Part shown: positions 42,790-51,743 of the stretch, one piece after another | Layout of the letters: the number at the start of each line of letters is the position of its first letter | Position numbering within the stretch: the first letter of the stretch is position 1 | Origin: CAKSEI01 sp964403505 | Lineage (GTDB): Bacteria; Bacillota; Clostridia; Oscillospirales; CAG-272 | NCBI GenBank assembly: GCA_964403505.1 | Contig: CAYOFP010000006.1 | Span: 10,669-74,668 of the forward strand | Reading direction: 5' to 3' | Length of the DNA: 64,000 nt | Position numbers and translations under genes: made by a program | Notes under the pieces: model-generated | Seen by the model: the letters and a program-made list of their open reading frames with translations, nothing else | Databases searched by the model: none | Told to the model about the DNA's origin: nothing

Positions 42790-44464
42790 GGAGCGCCTCC
42801 TCCTTTGTAGCTATCATATCGTCTATTGATCCTCCCGGGGGAAGCATGGGAAGAACGAATTCATCCTTATCTATCAGACAGTCGATGACAGTCGGCGATT
42901 GAGTTTCAAAGGCCTCAGAAAACGCCTTATCAAAATCGTCTTTTGTCGATACACGGTATCCCTTAGCGCCGAATGCCTCGGCTAATTTTACAAAATCAGT
43001 TTTTCTGATACCTAAATTCGTGTTTGAATACCGCTTGCCGTAAAAGAGCGTCTGCCATTGACGGACCATTCCGAGAACGCCGTTATTGACAATAACAACA
43101 GTTAACGGTAAATTATAAGATACAGCTGTTGCAAGTTCGTTTAAATCCATGCCGAAGCTGCCGTCGCCGGTGATGAGAACCGTATGCTTTCCTGTCGCAA
43201 CAGCGCTGCCGATCGCAGCGCCGAGACCAAATCCCATTGTTCCGAGACCGCCGCTGGAAACGAAAGTTCTCGGTTTTACGAATTTATAATACTGCGCCGC
43301 CCACATCTGATGCTGACCGACGTCCGTCGCAAGAGGCGTATCGTCCGCTGTATATTTATTGATAACATCGAACAATGTCTTCGGTGTTAATTTATCAGTC
43401 GGTGCGAGCAAGCTCATTTCCTTCTCACGAAGCTCTCTCACGCACTCGCTCCATTCCGGATGCTTATGTGCGTGCACCTGCTCGACGATCTTTTCAAGAG
43501 AAGCCGCAGTATCGCCGCAAATTCCGACGTCAACATCGATATTCTTATTCAGCTCGGCAAAGTCTACATCGAGATGAATGAATCTCGCATTCTCCGCATA
43601 TTTTTGCTTATTACCCGTCGCACGGTCGCTGAATCGGACACCGACCGCAAAAACGAGATCGGCTTTGCTTTGTGCCATAGAGGAAGCATATTGTCCGTGC
43701 ATACCCTGCATGCCGAGGAATCGTTCGCTGTCGGACGGAAGAGCCCCGAGACCCATGAGCGAACATCCGATATATGCGTCGATCTTATCAGCAAGCGCAA
43801 GCACCGACTCCCATGTTTTCGAGCCGATAACGCCACCACCGATGTAAATATACGGTCTTTGTGACTGATCGATAAACGACACTGCACGTGTGACCAGGTC
43901 TTCATCTGCTGTCGGGTTATCCTCAAAGCTGACCACCTTTTCAGGTTCGTATTCAGCACATGCGATCTGAACGTCTTTCGGCACGTCAATGAGAACCGGT
44001 CCCGGACGTCCCGATTTTGCAATACGGAATGCCTCCCGTATCACATCTGCGAGTTTATTTACATCATTTACAAAGAAATTATGCTTGGTAATAGGTAACG
44101 TAATGCCTGTGATATCTATTTCCTGGAAACTGTCACGGCCGATCAGGTCACATGATACGTTTCCCGTTATGGCGACCATCGGCACAGAGTCCATCATGGC
44201 AGTCGCTATTCCCGTAACGAGGTTTGTAGCGCCGGGACCCGATGTGGCGATGACAACGCCGACCTTGCCGGTCGAGCGTGAATAGCCGTCCGCTGCGTGA
44301 GCAGCTCCCTGCTCATCTGCGGTTAATATATGATTGATTCTATCCTTAGCCTGATATAATGAATCGTACAGGTTTAAAACTGCGCCGCCGGGATATCCGA
44401 AGACGGTGTCAGTTCCCTGTTCGATCAGTGTTTCTACTATAATTTGTGAACCCGGTATTTTCAC
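42782..44464 (-). CDS. ilvB: Acetolactate synthase catalytic subunit
   Basis: 560 residues from a GTG at 44464 behind AAGGAGCGATAAAA; this start clears leuA and gives the usual beginning KIPGSQIIVETLIEQG. The thiamine diphosphate enzyme shows FGYPGGAVLNLYD, the catalytic glutamate in DEQGAAHAADGYSR and the GDGSFGMDLNELATA cofactor block, with MVRQWQ near the C-terminal part. It condenses pyruvate with pyruvate or 2-oxobutanoate. Confidence 0.97.
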   Translation of the reverse strand: MKIPGSQIIVETLIEQGTDTVFGYPGGAVLNLYDSLYQAKDRINHILTADEQGAAHAADGYSRSTGKVGVVIATSGPGATNLVTGIATAMMDSVPMVAITGNVSCDLIGRDSFQEIDITGITLPITKHNFFVNDVNKLADVIREAFRIAKSGRPGPVLIDVPKDVQIACAEYEPEKVVSFEDNPTADEDLVTRAVSFIDQSQRPYIYIGGGVIGSKTWESVLALADKIDAYIGCSLMGLGALPSDSERFLGMQGMHGQYASSMAQSKADLVFAVGVRFSDRATGNKQKYAENARFIHLDVDFAELNKNIDVDVGICGDTAASLEKIVEQVHAHKHPEWSECVRELREKEMSLLAPTDKLTPKTLFDVINKYTADDTPLATDVGQHQMWAAQYYKFVKPRTFVSSGGLGTMGFGLGAAIGSAVATGKHTVLITGDGSFGMDLNELATAVSYNLPLTVVIVNNGVLGMVRQWQTLFYGKRYSNTNLGIRKTDFVKLAEAFGAKGYRVSTKDDFDKAFSEAFETQSPTVIDCLIDKDEFVLPMLPPGGSIDDMIATKEEALHE

Positions 44465-44477
44465 TTTTATCGCTCCT

Positions 44478-46145
44478 TTATATTGTTCTGTTGATTGCGC
44501 TGACGAGTGCATTGATTGATGCGACGATGATATCGCTGTCGACGCCTGCGCCCCAAACGATCTTTCCGTTATCGTTCATTTTGATTGCGACATATGAGCC
44601 TGCGTGAGCATTTGATTTTTCGCTCAGCGCTTGTTCGGTATAGCTCTCGAGGGTATATATATTGCCTATGATCGAGCGTATCGCATTATTGACCGCATCG
44701 AGACGGCCGTTGCCGGTCGCAGTAGCAACGCACTCTTTTCCGTCGTAGTTTGCCGTGACAGTTGCGGTAATGCCGTTTTCCTGCTTGAAGTGTGCCTCGA
44801 GGATATCAAAACGGCCCTTGACATTAATATAATCACGCTCAAAAATAGCAAATACCTCGTTCGGTTTAAGCTCTTTATGCTCATGGTCGGATATGCTCTT
44901 TACATGGTAACCGAAATCCTCACGCATCTTCGGCGGTAAATTGTAAGAATACTGTGTTTCGAGAATATATCCGATTCCGCCTTTTCCGGATTGTGAATTA
45001 ATGCGTATCACGTCCGCCTCATACACTCTTCCGATATCGCACGGATCAATAGGAAGATACGGCACTGTCCAGTGCTCGGTATTCTTTTCCTCTCTCCACT
45101 TCATGCCCTTTGATATGGCATCCTGATGAGAACCGCTGAAAGCGGCAAAGACGAGCTGTCCGCTGTACGGCTGACGCTCATATACACGCATTCCTGTGAC
45201 CTTTTCATATATCTCCGTAATAGCAGGAAGGTCAGAAAAATCAAGCTCGGGATCAACACCCTGTGAATACATATTGAGGGCGAGAGTGACAATGTCCACG
45301 TTTCCTGTGCGCTCGCCGTTTCCGAAAAGCGTTCCTTCGATCCTGTCTGCACCTGCGAGAAGTCCCATCTCACTGTCAGCGACGGCACAGCCTCTGTCGT
45401 TGTGCGGATGCAGAGAAATGATGAGGTTTTCTCTGTTATTCAGATTCTTGCACATATATTCGACCTGATTTGCGTATATATGCGGCATTGAATGTGAAAC
45501 GGTAACAGGCAGGTTGATGATCACCTTATCATCAGGCGTCGGCTGCCAGATATCAATGACGGCGTTGCATATCTCTGCGGCGAACTCCGGTTCTGTTCCC
45601 GTGAAGCTCTCGGGAGAATATTCAAATTTGAAATTGCCGTCTGTTTTTGCCCGGTATTCCTTACAGAGCTTTGCTCCGAAGCAGGCGATATCTATAATTT
45701 CTTTCTTATCCTTCTTGAATACCTGCTCTCTCTGAGCGACGGAAGTCGAGTTATAAAGGTGAACGACAGCGTTTTTGGCACCCTTTATCGCCTCAAATGT
45801 TTTTGCAATAATATGCTCACGTGACTGAGTCAGCACCTGAATGGAAACATCATCCGGTATCATATCGTTCTCGATCAGCGTGCGGCAAAAATCATATTCA
45901 GTCTCGCTCGCAGCAGGAAATCCGATCTCTATTTCCTTGAATCCTATATCAACGAGCACCTTGAAAAACTCAAGCTTCTCTTCGAGGCTCATCGGAACGA
46001 TAAGCGCCTGATTTCCGTCACGAAGGTCGACACTGCACCAAATAGGCGCCTTGTCTATATATTCCTTTTTTCTCCAGTCCATTTCCACGCCTTCGGCCGG
46101 AAAAAACTGTCTTATGTACTTTTCGGTATTCTTCATGTGCTGCAT
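44478..46145 (-). CDS. leuA: 2-isopropylmalate synthase (long form)
   Basis: 555 residues. The catalytic TIM barrel starts with APIWCSVDLRDGNQAL, the metal motif is HPHNDRGCAVADSE and the C-terminal LeuA dimerisation/regulatory domain covers about 430-555. This is the longer LeuA2-like form that starts YIRQFFPAEGVEMDWRKK, also found in actinobacteria. It condenses acetyl-CoA with 2-oxoisovalerate, the committed and leucine-inhibited step. It is the first gene after the T-box, with AAGGAAGG as ribosome site. Confidence 0.97.
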   Translation of the reverse strand: MQHMKNTEKYIRQFFPAEGVEMDWRKKEYIDKAPIWCSVDLRDGNQALIVPMSLEEKLEFFKVLVDIGFKEIEIGFPAASETEYDFCRTLIENDMIPDDVSIQVLTQSREHIIAKTFEAIKGAKNAVVHLYNSTSVAQREQVFKKDKKEIIDIACFGAKLCKEYRAKTDGNFKFEYSPESFTGTEPEFAAEICNAVIDIWQPTPDDKVIINLPVTVSHSMPHIYANQVEYMCKNLNNRENLIISLHPHNDRGCAVADSEMGLLAGADRIEGTLFGNGERTGNVDIVTLALNMYSQGVDPELDFSDLPAITEIYEKVTGMRVYERQPYSGQLVFAAFSGSHQDAISKGMKWREEKNTEHWTVPYLPIDPCDIGRVYEADVIRINSQSGKGGIGYILETQYSYNLPPKMREDFGYHVKSISDHEHKELKPNEVFAIFERDYINVKGRFDILEAHFKQENGITATVTANYDGKECVATATGNGRLDAVNNAIRSIIGNIYTLESYTEQALSEKSNAHAGSYVAIKMNDNGKIVWGAGVDSDIIVASINALVSAINRTI

Positions 46146-46436
46146 GGTCTATTCCTTCCTTCGATATAAAAAAATCTCTTTTATACTGTCATGTATAAAA
46201 GAGACGAGTAAAAGCCACCCGCGGTACCACTCTTCTTAGTGCGTATGCGCTCACCTTATGCGTAGATACTACGCATTGCTCCTTAACGCGGTAGAACGTC
46301 CGTTCCTACTCTCTTTCTGAAATTTCGTACGGATACTCAGGGAGGAGTTATCTCATATTCTGAATGCCGCATTACACCGAAAAGCGGCTCTCTGTAAAAC
46401 AGAAATATGCATTTTTTCCCGTCATTGTATTTATTA
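46146..46436 (-). promoter_or_regulatory. T-box riboswitch leader, probably tRNA-Leu
   Basis: On the minus strand the leader contains the T-box sequence TGGTACCGCGGGTGG (46229-46215), which pairs with the tRNA acceptor end as part of the antiterminator. Upstream, stem I elements fold plausibly: AUAUUUCUG with CAGAAUAU, and GCCGC with GCGGC at the top. The interior loop between helices holds AACUCCUCCCUGAGU; the leucine codon CUC occurs twice there (46347-46345 and 46344-46342). A terminator follows. Uncharged tRNA-Leu would permit transcription of the entire ilv-leu operon. The amino acid is inferred from operon content and the candidate codon. Confidence 0.9.
46168..46204 (-). terminator. 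T-box-controlled intrinsic terminator
   Basis: Perfect 12-bp arms (46193-46204 and 46175-46186), loop of 6, then seven T residues on the minus strand, just before leuA. The T-box antiterminator would compete with its formation. Confidence 0.92.
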
Positions 46437-46442
46437 TTTTGT

Positions 46443-46471
46443 ATTTTAACACTTATTCGCTTTCCTGTCAA
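46443..46471 (-). promoter_or_regulatory. Promoter of the ilv-leu operon
   Basis: On the minus strand TTGACA (46471-46466), 17-base spacer, TAAAAT (46448-46443). Predicted transcription start near 46436. Confidence 0.88.
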
Positions 46472-46508
46472 GTATTTATAATGAAGATTTTTGAAAATAA
46501 TCTTTTTG

Positions 46509-46560
46509 AGAAAAAAGTATATAAAGCAACAATATTTTTAAAGCGTTATTTTATATACTT
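46509..46560 (-). terminator. Long-loop terminator of the his operon
   Basis: 11-bp arms AAGTATATAAA (46515-46525) and TTTATATACTT (46550-46560) separated by 24 bases; on the minus strand a T run follows. It includes the hisK stop. The stem is A/T-rich, so strength is uncertain. Confidence 0.6.
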
Positions 46561-47366
46561 TTCCCATACATACCATTCTTTCCCATACAAACGACCGAGG
46601 TAAAGCCGACGTTTTGTGAATAGCGCACAGCGTCATCAAACGCATATGCGACAGTATCGGCAGAATGAGCATCGCTCGATATAATGATCTCTCCGCCTTT
46701 ATCGTGTATCGCCCGGAGTATCCACGGCGCAGGATAAGGTTCATGCTTATACCCACGGCCTATAGGTCCCGTATTCACCTCAAAAGGAATACCGAGAGGA
46801 ATCAACTCATCAAGAGCTGAATAGACTGCCTCACGATAGATATCGGAAACATCGGCAAATATGCCGTTCCTCTCACTGTATTTCGTGATTACATCAAAGT
46901 GTCCGATCACATCCGGACGTTCATTTTTAATATATGAAGATAACGACGAATAGTAGTCACGTGCAAAATCATCATAGCTTCCGCCGTAGTGTTTATCGAC
47001 CGCCGATATCAGAAGATCCGCACCGTCATCGATAGGAAAATACACACCGTCTTTTTTCAGATAATGGATAGAGCCTATGACATAATCATAATCATCGCTT
47101 TCGTCGGTACAGTATAATTCATGCTCGATGCCGAGAAGAATGTCAATTTGACCCGAATACTTATCCTTGAGTCTGCGGATCTCGCTCTTATACAGCGGCG
47201 TTTTTTCCTGATACATACCGCACCCGTCATCAAAAGGCATAGCAGCGTGACCCGAGAAACCAATGGTATCAAGCCCGGCGTCAATCGCCGCCAGAACCAT
47301 TTCCTCGGGCGTATTTTTTCCGTCGCAGAATGTCGTGTGGGTATGTATATTTGATCTTATAATCAT
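46551..47366 (-). CDS. hisK: Histidinol-phosphatase, PHP type
   Basis: 271 residues of the PHP superfamily. Metal ligands appear in NIHTHTTFCDGK (7-18), GIEHELY, GSIHYL, IGHFDVI and SSDAHSAD. PHP-type histidinol phosphatases (HisK/HisJ) dephosphorylate histidinol phosphate in Gram-positives. Operon position as the last his gene, overlapping hisIE by 4 bases, supports this over a polymerase-associated PHP role. Confidence 0.92.
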   Translation of the reverse strand: MIIRSNIHTHTTFCDGKNTPEEMVLAAIDAGLDTIGFSGHAAMPFDDGCGMYQEKTPLYKSEIRRLKDKYSGQIDILLGIEHELYCTDESDDYDYVIGSIHYLKKDGVYFPIDDGADLLISAVDKHYGGSYDDFARDYYSSLSSYIKNERPDVIGHFDVITKYSERNGIFADVSDIYREAVYSALDELIPLGIPFEVNTGPIGRGYKHEPYPAPWILRAIHDKGGEIIISSDAHSADTVAYAFDDAVRYSQNVGFTSVVCMGKNGMYGKSI

Positions 47367-48010
47367 TGAGTCATTTTTTCCTGCTTGACTTTTTTATCGA
47401 TCACATGACGGGATGCGAGCTCGTCATAGATATCCTCGAGGGATATCCCCATCTCTATCATCAGAACCATCACATGATATGCGAGGTCGGCGATCTCATA
47501 CACAGTCTCTTTCTTATCATTTGCTTTTCCGGCTATGATGACCTCTGTCGACTCCTCGCCTACCTTTTTGAGTATCTTATCCATACCCTTTTCAAACAGG
47601 TAAGTAGTATATGAGCCTTCTTTTTTCTCGGTCTTTCTGCCCTTGATCAGTTCCATAAGGGCATCAAGCGAGAAAGGAGCGTCTCCGTACACATCGTTAA
47701 AGAAACAGCTCTCGCTTCCCGTGTGGCATGCAGGACCGTCCTTTATTACTTTTACTACAAGAGCATCATAATCGCAGTCAGCGCTGATGCTTACGATATG
47801 CTGATAATTTCCGCTCGTCTCGCCTTTCAGCCACAATTCGTTTCTTGAACGGCTGAAGAAACAAGTCAGACCCTTTTCAAGGGATATTTGAAGGCTCTCC
47901 CTATTCATATAAGCAAGGGTAAGCACCTGATTGCTTTTCGCATCGACTACAATGGCGGGTATCAATCCTTTATCGTCAAAACGCAGTTTTTCAATATCAA
48001 ACATTATCAT
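47363..48010 (-). CDS. hisIE: Bifunctional phosphoribosyl-AMP cyclohydrolase / phosphoribosyl-ATP pyrophosphatase
   Basis: 215 residues. HisI part (1-115): LTLAYMNRESLQISLEKG, FFSRSRNELWLKGETSGN and a C-x-H-like zinc site DGPACHTGSESCF. HisE part (about 120-215): LFEKGMDKILKKVGEESTEVIIAGK and DLAYHVMVLM. It opens the purine ring after removing pyrophosphate in steps two and three of histidine synthesis. It overlaps hisF and hisK by 4 bases each. Confidence 0.96.
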   Translation of the reverse strand: MIMFDIEKLRFDDKGLIPAIVVDAKSNQVLTLAYMNRESLQISLEKGLTCFFSRSRNELWLKGETSGNYQHIVSISADCDYDALVVKVIKDGPACHTGSESCFFNDVYGDAPFSLDALMELIKGRKTEKKEGSYTTYLFEKGMDKILKKVGEESTEVIIAGKANDKKETVYEIADLAYHVMVLMIEMGISLEDIYDELASRHVIDKKVKQEKMTQ

Positions 48011-48765
48011 ATCCTCACGGAAATTCCGTTTTCTTTCAATGTATTTTTTAATTCGGGAATTGTTACCTCTCCGAAATGGAATATCGACGCCGCAAGTCCG
48101 GCACTAATATCGGGTATCTCCCGGAACAGCTCGACAAAATCACCGCTTCCTCCTGCGCCGCCCGAAGCGATAACGGGAACATTCACCCACTCGCAGACAC
48201 GCTTTAACATCTCAATGTCAAAGCCGCCTTTCACACCGTCTGTGTCAATAGAATTCAGCACGATCTCGCCTGCCCCTCGCTTGACGCCGTCTTTGATCCA
48301 CTCGATCGCATCAAGTCCGGTGTTTTCCCTGCCGCCTTTTGCAAAAACGGTGAATCTACCGTCTACCCGTTTGCAGTCGACCGACAGAACGACGCATTGG
48401 TTTCCGTACTTTTTTGCGGCGTCTGAAATGAGTTCGGGATTCCTTATAGCGCCCGAATTTACGCTGACTTTATCCGCACCGCATTTCAGTACCCGGTCAA
48501 AATCGTCGATGGAGTTGATTCCCCCTCCTACGGTAAGGGGAATAAACACTTTACTTGCAGTTTCACGCAGTATATCGGTAAATATCTTTCTCCCGTCGCT
48601 GGAGGCGGTAATATCGTAAAATACAAGCTCGTCCGCACCGTTTTCCGAATAATACTTCGCCAACTCTACGGGCGACGATATATCGGAAAGCGATGAGAAA
48701 TTCACGCCCTTAACTACTCTCGAATCTCTGACATCGAGACAGGGTATAATCCTTTTTGTTATCAT
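48007..48765 (-). CDS. hisF: Imidazole glycerol phosphate synthase subunit HisF
   Basis: 252 residues, TIM barrel. CLDVRDSRVVKGVNF carries the first catalytic aspartate; LTVGGGINSIDDFDRVL, DKVSVNSGAIRNPELI and LNSIDTDGVKGGFDIEML follow, with the second catalytic aspartate. It cyclises PRFAR with ammonia supplied by HisH. Confidence 0.97.
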   Translation of the reverse strand: MITKRIIPCLDVRDSRVVKGVNFSSLSDISSPVELAKYYSENGADELVFYDITASSDGRKIFTDILRETASKVFIPLTVGGGINSIDDFDRVLKCGADKVSVNSGAIRNPELISDAAKKYGNQCVVLSVDCKRVDGRFTVFAKGGRENTGLDAIEWIKDGVKRGAGEIVLNSIDTDGVKGGFDIEMLKRVCEWVNVPVIASGGAGGSGDFVELFREIPDISAGLAASIFHFGEVTIPELKNTLKENGISVRI

Positions 48766-49475
48766 TTTGCCTCCGTTATTGCCTCGCCAAGGTCGATCGC
48801 ACCGGTATAATACGCTTTTCCGATAATAGCACCGTAAAGTCCCATCTCTTTCAAAGCCTTTATGTCATTCATATCCGAGACTCCGCCCGAGGCGATGATA
48901 TCGACAGAATATTTCTCTGATAAGTGCTTATATAATTCGAGATTCGTGCCCCTCATAGCGCCGTCTCTCGATATATCCGTACAGATAACGGTTGTTACAC
49001 CGACACTCTGCATCTCGGAAAAGAAATCGTCGCAGCTGACCTCTGATTTTTCAAGCCAACCTTTGATTGCGACATATCCGTCCTTTATATCAGCGCCGAC
49101 TGCGATCTTTTCACCGAAATTCCTTATCGCCTGTGACAGGAGAGCCTTATCCGATATTGCGGCAGTACCGAGTATCACCCTGCCGACACCGCACCCGAGA
49201 TATCTTTCGATAACATCAAGCGTTCTGATCCCTCCGCCGACCTCGACAAAAAGTCCTGTCTCTTTTGCAAACGATTTTATTATATCAAAATTCGGCGTAG
49301 TTCCGTCACGTGCACCCTCGAGGTCGACTGTGTGAAGAAATTTCGCGCCTCTATTCAAGAAATCATATGCGATATCGATCGGATTGTCGCTGTAAACCGT
49401 CATTTCATTGTAATCGCCCTTATATAATCGGACAGCCTTACCGTCATATAAGTCTATTGCAGGAAATATATTCAT
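48762..49475 (-). CDS. hisA: Phosphoribosylformimino-AICAR-phosphate isomerase
   Basis: 237 residues, TIM barrel paralogous to HisF. AIDLYDGKAVRLYKGDY has the catalytic aspartate; VEVGGGIRTLDVIERYL and CTDISRDGAMRGTNLELY carry the phosphate site and second aspartate. It catalyses the Amadori rearrangement of ProFAR to PRFAR. Confidence 0.97.
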   Translation of the reverse strand: MNIFPAIDLYDGKAVRLYKGDYNEMTVYSDNPIDIAYDFLNRGAKFLHTVDLEGARDGTTPNFDIIKSFAKETGLFVEVGGGIRTLDVIERYLGCGVGRVILGTAAISDKALLSQAIRNFGEKIAVGADIKDGYVAIKGWLEKSEVSCDDFFSEMQSVGVTTVICTDISRDGAMRGTNLELYKHLSEKYSVDIIASGGVSDMNDIKALKEMGLYGAIIGKAYYTGAIDLGEAITEAK

Positions 49476-50092
49476 CTGTCACCTCCGAGCTCACAAAATG
49501 CACGCAGTATCCTCATACCGACTTCTCCGCTTTTCTCGGGATGAAACTGACATCCGAAAACATTATCCTTAAAGGCAGCAGCAGTGACATCGATGCCGTA
49601 TTCTGCGCTCGCAGAGAGCTCTTCTCTTTTACCGGATGCATAATATGAGTGAACGAAATATACATGCTCTCCGTCTTTGATATACTTAAATATCGGACAA
49701 TCTCCATATAGCTTCAGAGAATTCCAGCCCATATGCGGAATATCAAGTGCAGGATCGATACTTCCCTCGAGAGGTACGACCTCACCCGAGAGCAATCCGA
49801 GGCCGCTATGCTCGCCGTATTCATGGCTTTTTTCAAAAAGCATCTGCATGCCGAGACATATTCCGAGCAGGGGTTTTCCGTTTTTTGCCTCGTCTATGAC
49901 GACTTTATCAAGTCCGGTATCACGAAGCTTTTTAATCGCATCGCCGAAAGCGCCGACCCCCGGCAAAATGATTCTGTCGCTTTTTCTTATTATATCGGCA
50001 TCACCCGTAATTACGGCATCTTCACCGATGAATTCAAGCGACGAACACAGAGAAAATAAATTACCTACTCCGTAATCAATGATCGCTAACAT
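49472..50092 (-). CDS. hisH: Imidazole glycerol phosphate synthase subunit HisH
   Basis: 206 residues, class I glutamine amidotransferase. LGICLGMQMLF has the nucleophilic cysteine and CQFHPEKSG the histidine and glutamate. It releases ammonia for HisF. It overlaps hisA by 4 bases and shares one base with hisB. Confidence 0.97.
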   Translation of the reverse strand: MLAIIDYGVGNLFSLCSSLEFIGEDAVITGDADIIRKSDRIILPGVGAFGDAIKKLRDTGLDKVVIDEAKNGKPLLGICLGMQMLFEKSHEYGEHSGLGLLSGEVVPLEGSIDPALDIPHMGWNSLKLYGDCPIFKYIKDGEHVYFVHSYYASGKREELSASAEYGIDVTAAAFKDNVFGCQFHPEKSGEVGMRILRAFCELGGDR

Positions 50093-50679
50093 TAAAGAAC
50101 ACCTTTCGTTGACGGTATCTCATCAGCCTTTGTCGGGTCGATGGCAACCGCACATTTCATTGTACGGGCAAATGATTTATATGCACCCTCGATAATGTGA
50201 TGCGAGTTCTCACCGGCAAGATAGCGTATGTGGAGAGTAAGCTCTGCCTTACGAACAAATGCTGCAAAGAATTCACAAACAAGCTCACAGTCAAAATCAC
50301 CGACCTTTTCGCTCGGGATGTCAAGTGAATATGCAAGATACGCCCTGCCGGAAATATCGACAGCCGTCATAACGAGCGCTTCGTCCATGGGAATAACGGT
50401 ATGTGCATATCTGTTGATACCTCGCATATCGGAAAGAGCCTCTTTTATTGCCATTCCGAGACAAATGCCGACATCCTCGACCGTGTGGTGATAATCGACA
50501 TTTGTATCGCCCTTTGCATTTACTGTCAGGTCAAACGAGGCGTGCTTTGCAAAAAGGGTCAGCATATGGTCAAGAAAACCGATGCCGGTGTTTATATCAC
50601 TCTTTCCGCTACCGTCCAACGCAAGAGAAAGGGCGATATCCGTTTCTGCAGTCTTTCTTTTGATCTCTGAATATCTCAT
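50092..50679 (-). CDS. hisB: Imidazoleglycerol-phosphate dehydratase
   Basis: 195 residues, the monofunctional form. GIGFLDHMLTLFAKH, VDYHHTVEDVGICLG and ENSHHIIEGAYKSFARTMK provide the manganese-binding histidines. It makes imidazole acetol phosphate, the substrate of the adjacent HisC. Confidence 0.97.
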   Translation of the reverse strand: MRYSEIKRKTAETDIALSLALDGSGKSDINTGIGFLDHMLTLFAKHASFDLTVNAKGDTNVDYHHTVEDVGICLGMAIKEALSDMRGINRYAHTVIPMDEALVMTAVDISGRAYLAYSLDIPSEKVGDFDCELVCEFFAAFVRKAELTLHIRYLAGENSHHIIEGAYKSFARTMKCAVAIDPTKADEIPSTKGVL

Positions 50680-51743
50680 TTGATTTCCTCCGGAATTTCC
50701 TTGATTTTTTCCATCATAAAGTCCATCTGATCGTTTCTTCCGATGGTGATCCTGACATAGTCTTTAATTCGGTCTACGTTAAAATGTCTGACCAAAACAC
50801 CGCGTTTTTTTAACTCGAGATACAGACGCTCTCCGCTGATACCGTTTCTTTTGGCAAAAAGGAAGTTTGCCTTTGACGGTAAAACCTCAAAGCCGAGCTC
50901 TGAGAGAGCGTTATATGTATACTCACGTGTTCTCTCGATATCATTACAGCATTTCTGATAATATTTTTCGTCTGCTACCGCCGCTATACCGGCGACAAGA
51001 GTGAGCCGATCGATATTATACGGATTTGTAGAATATCTGAGCAGTTCAAGGTCGGAAATGATGCCTTCCGAGGCAAACGCATATCCGAGCCTTGCGCCCG
51101 CCATAGAACGGGACTTTGAATATGTACGCACCACAAGAAGATTATCGTATTTATCGATTAACGGCAGGGCGCTCTCCGCTCCGAAATCGACATATGCCTC
51201 GTCAATGACGACGATATTGTCTCTGTTATTTTGTAAGATAGATTCTATCTCTTTAAGCGATAAGCACAGACCCGTCGGTGCATTGGGGTTTGCAATGAAT
51301 ATCGTACCCCGAAGACCGAAATAGTCTTTCGGATCGACTGAAAAGTCATCTCTCAGGGGGATTTCGGTATATCGGACGCTGTTAAACTTTGCAAAAACGC
51401 TGTAAAACCCATATGTGATATCCGGGAAGTATGCCGGTGTTTTCTCATCGCAAAAAGCAGAGAAAGCAAAATTCAAAATATCGTCAGAACCGTTTGCAAG
51501 GTATATGTTTTCCCTCTTTACCCCGTACAGCGAGGAAAGAGCATCTTTCAGAGTTTTGCATTCGGGGTCGGGATATAGGCGCAGATCGGATATTTGTGTA
51601 GCGTCTATCGCACCGATAACCGTTTCCGACGGCGGATAGGGAGACTCATTGGTATTTAATTTGACATACTCCTTATCCTGCGGCTGTTCTCCGGGTACAT
51701 ACGGCTCAAGTGAATTATATTTACATGAAAGAAATCTGCTCAT
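50676..51743 (-). CDS. hisC: Histidinol-phosphate aminotransferase
   Basis: 355 residues, fold type I PLP enzyme. LNTNESPYPPSETV at the start, NGSDDILNFAF, FIANPNAPTGLCLSL, VIDEAYVDFG and the PLP lysine in RTYSKSRSMAGARLGYA. Operon context fixes the substrate as imidazole acetol phosphate. Overlaps hisD and hisB by 4 bases. Confidence 0.96.
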   Translation of the reverse strand: MSRFLSCKYNSLEPYVPGEQPQDKEYVKLNTNESPYPPSETVIGAIDATQISDLRLYPDPECKTLKDALSSLYGVKRENIYLANGSDDILNFAFSAFCDEKTPAYFPDITYGFYSVFAKFNSVRYTEIPLRDDFSVDPKDYFGLRGTIFIANPNAPTGLCLSLKEIESILQNNRDNIVVIDEAYVDFGAESALPLIDKYDNLLVVRTYSKSRSMAGARLGYAFASEGIISDLELLRYSTNPYNIDRLTLVAGIAAVADEKYYQKCCNDIERTREYTYNALSELGFEVLPSKANFLFAKRNGISGERLYLELKKRGVLVRHFNVDRIKDYVRITIGRNDQMDFMMEKIKEIPEEIK

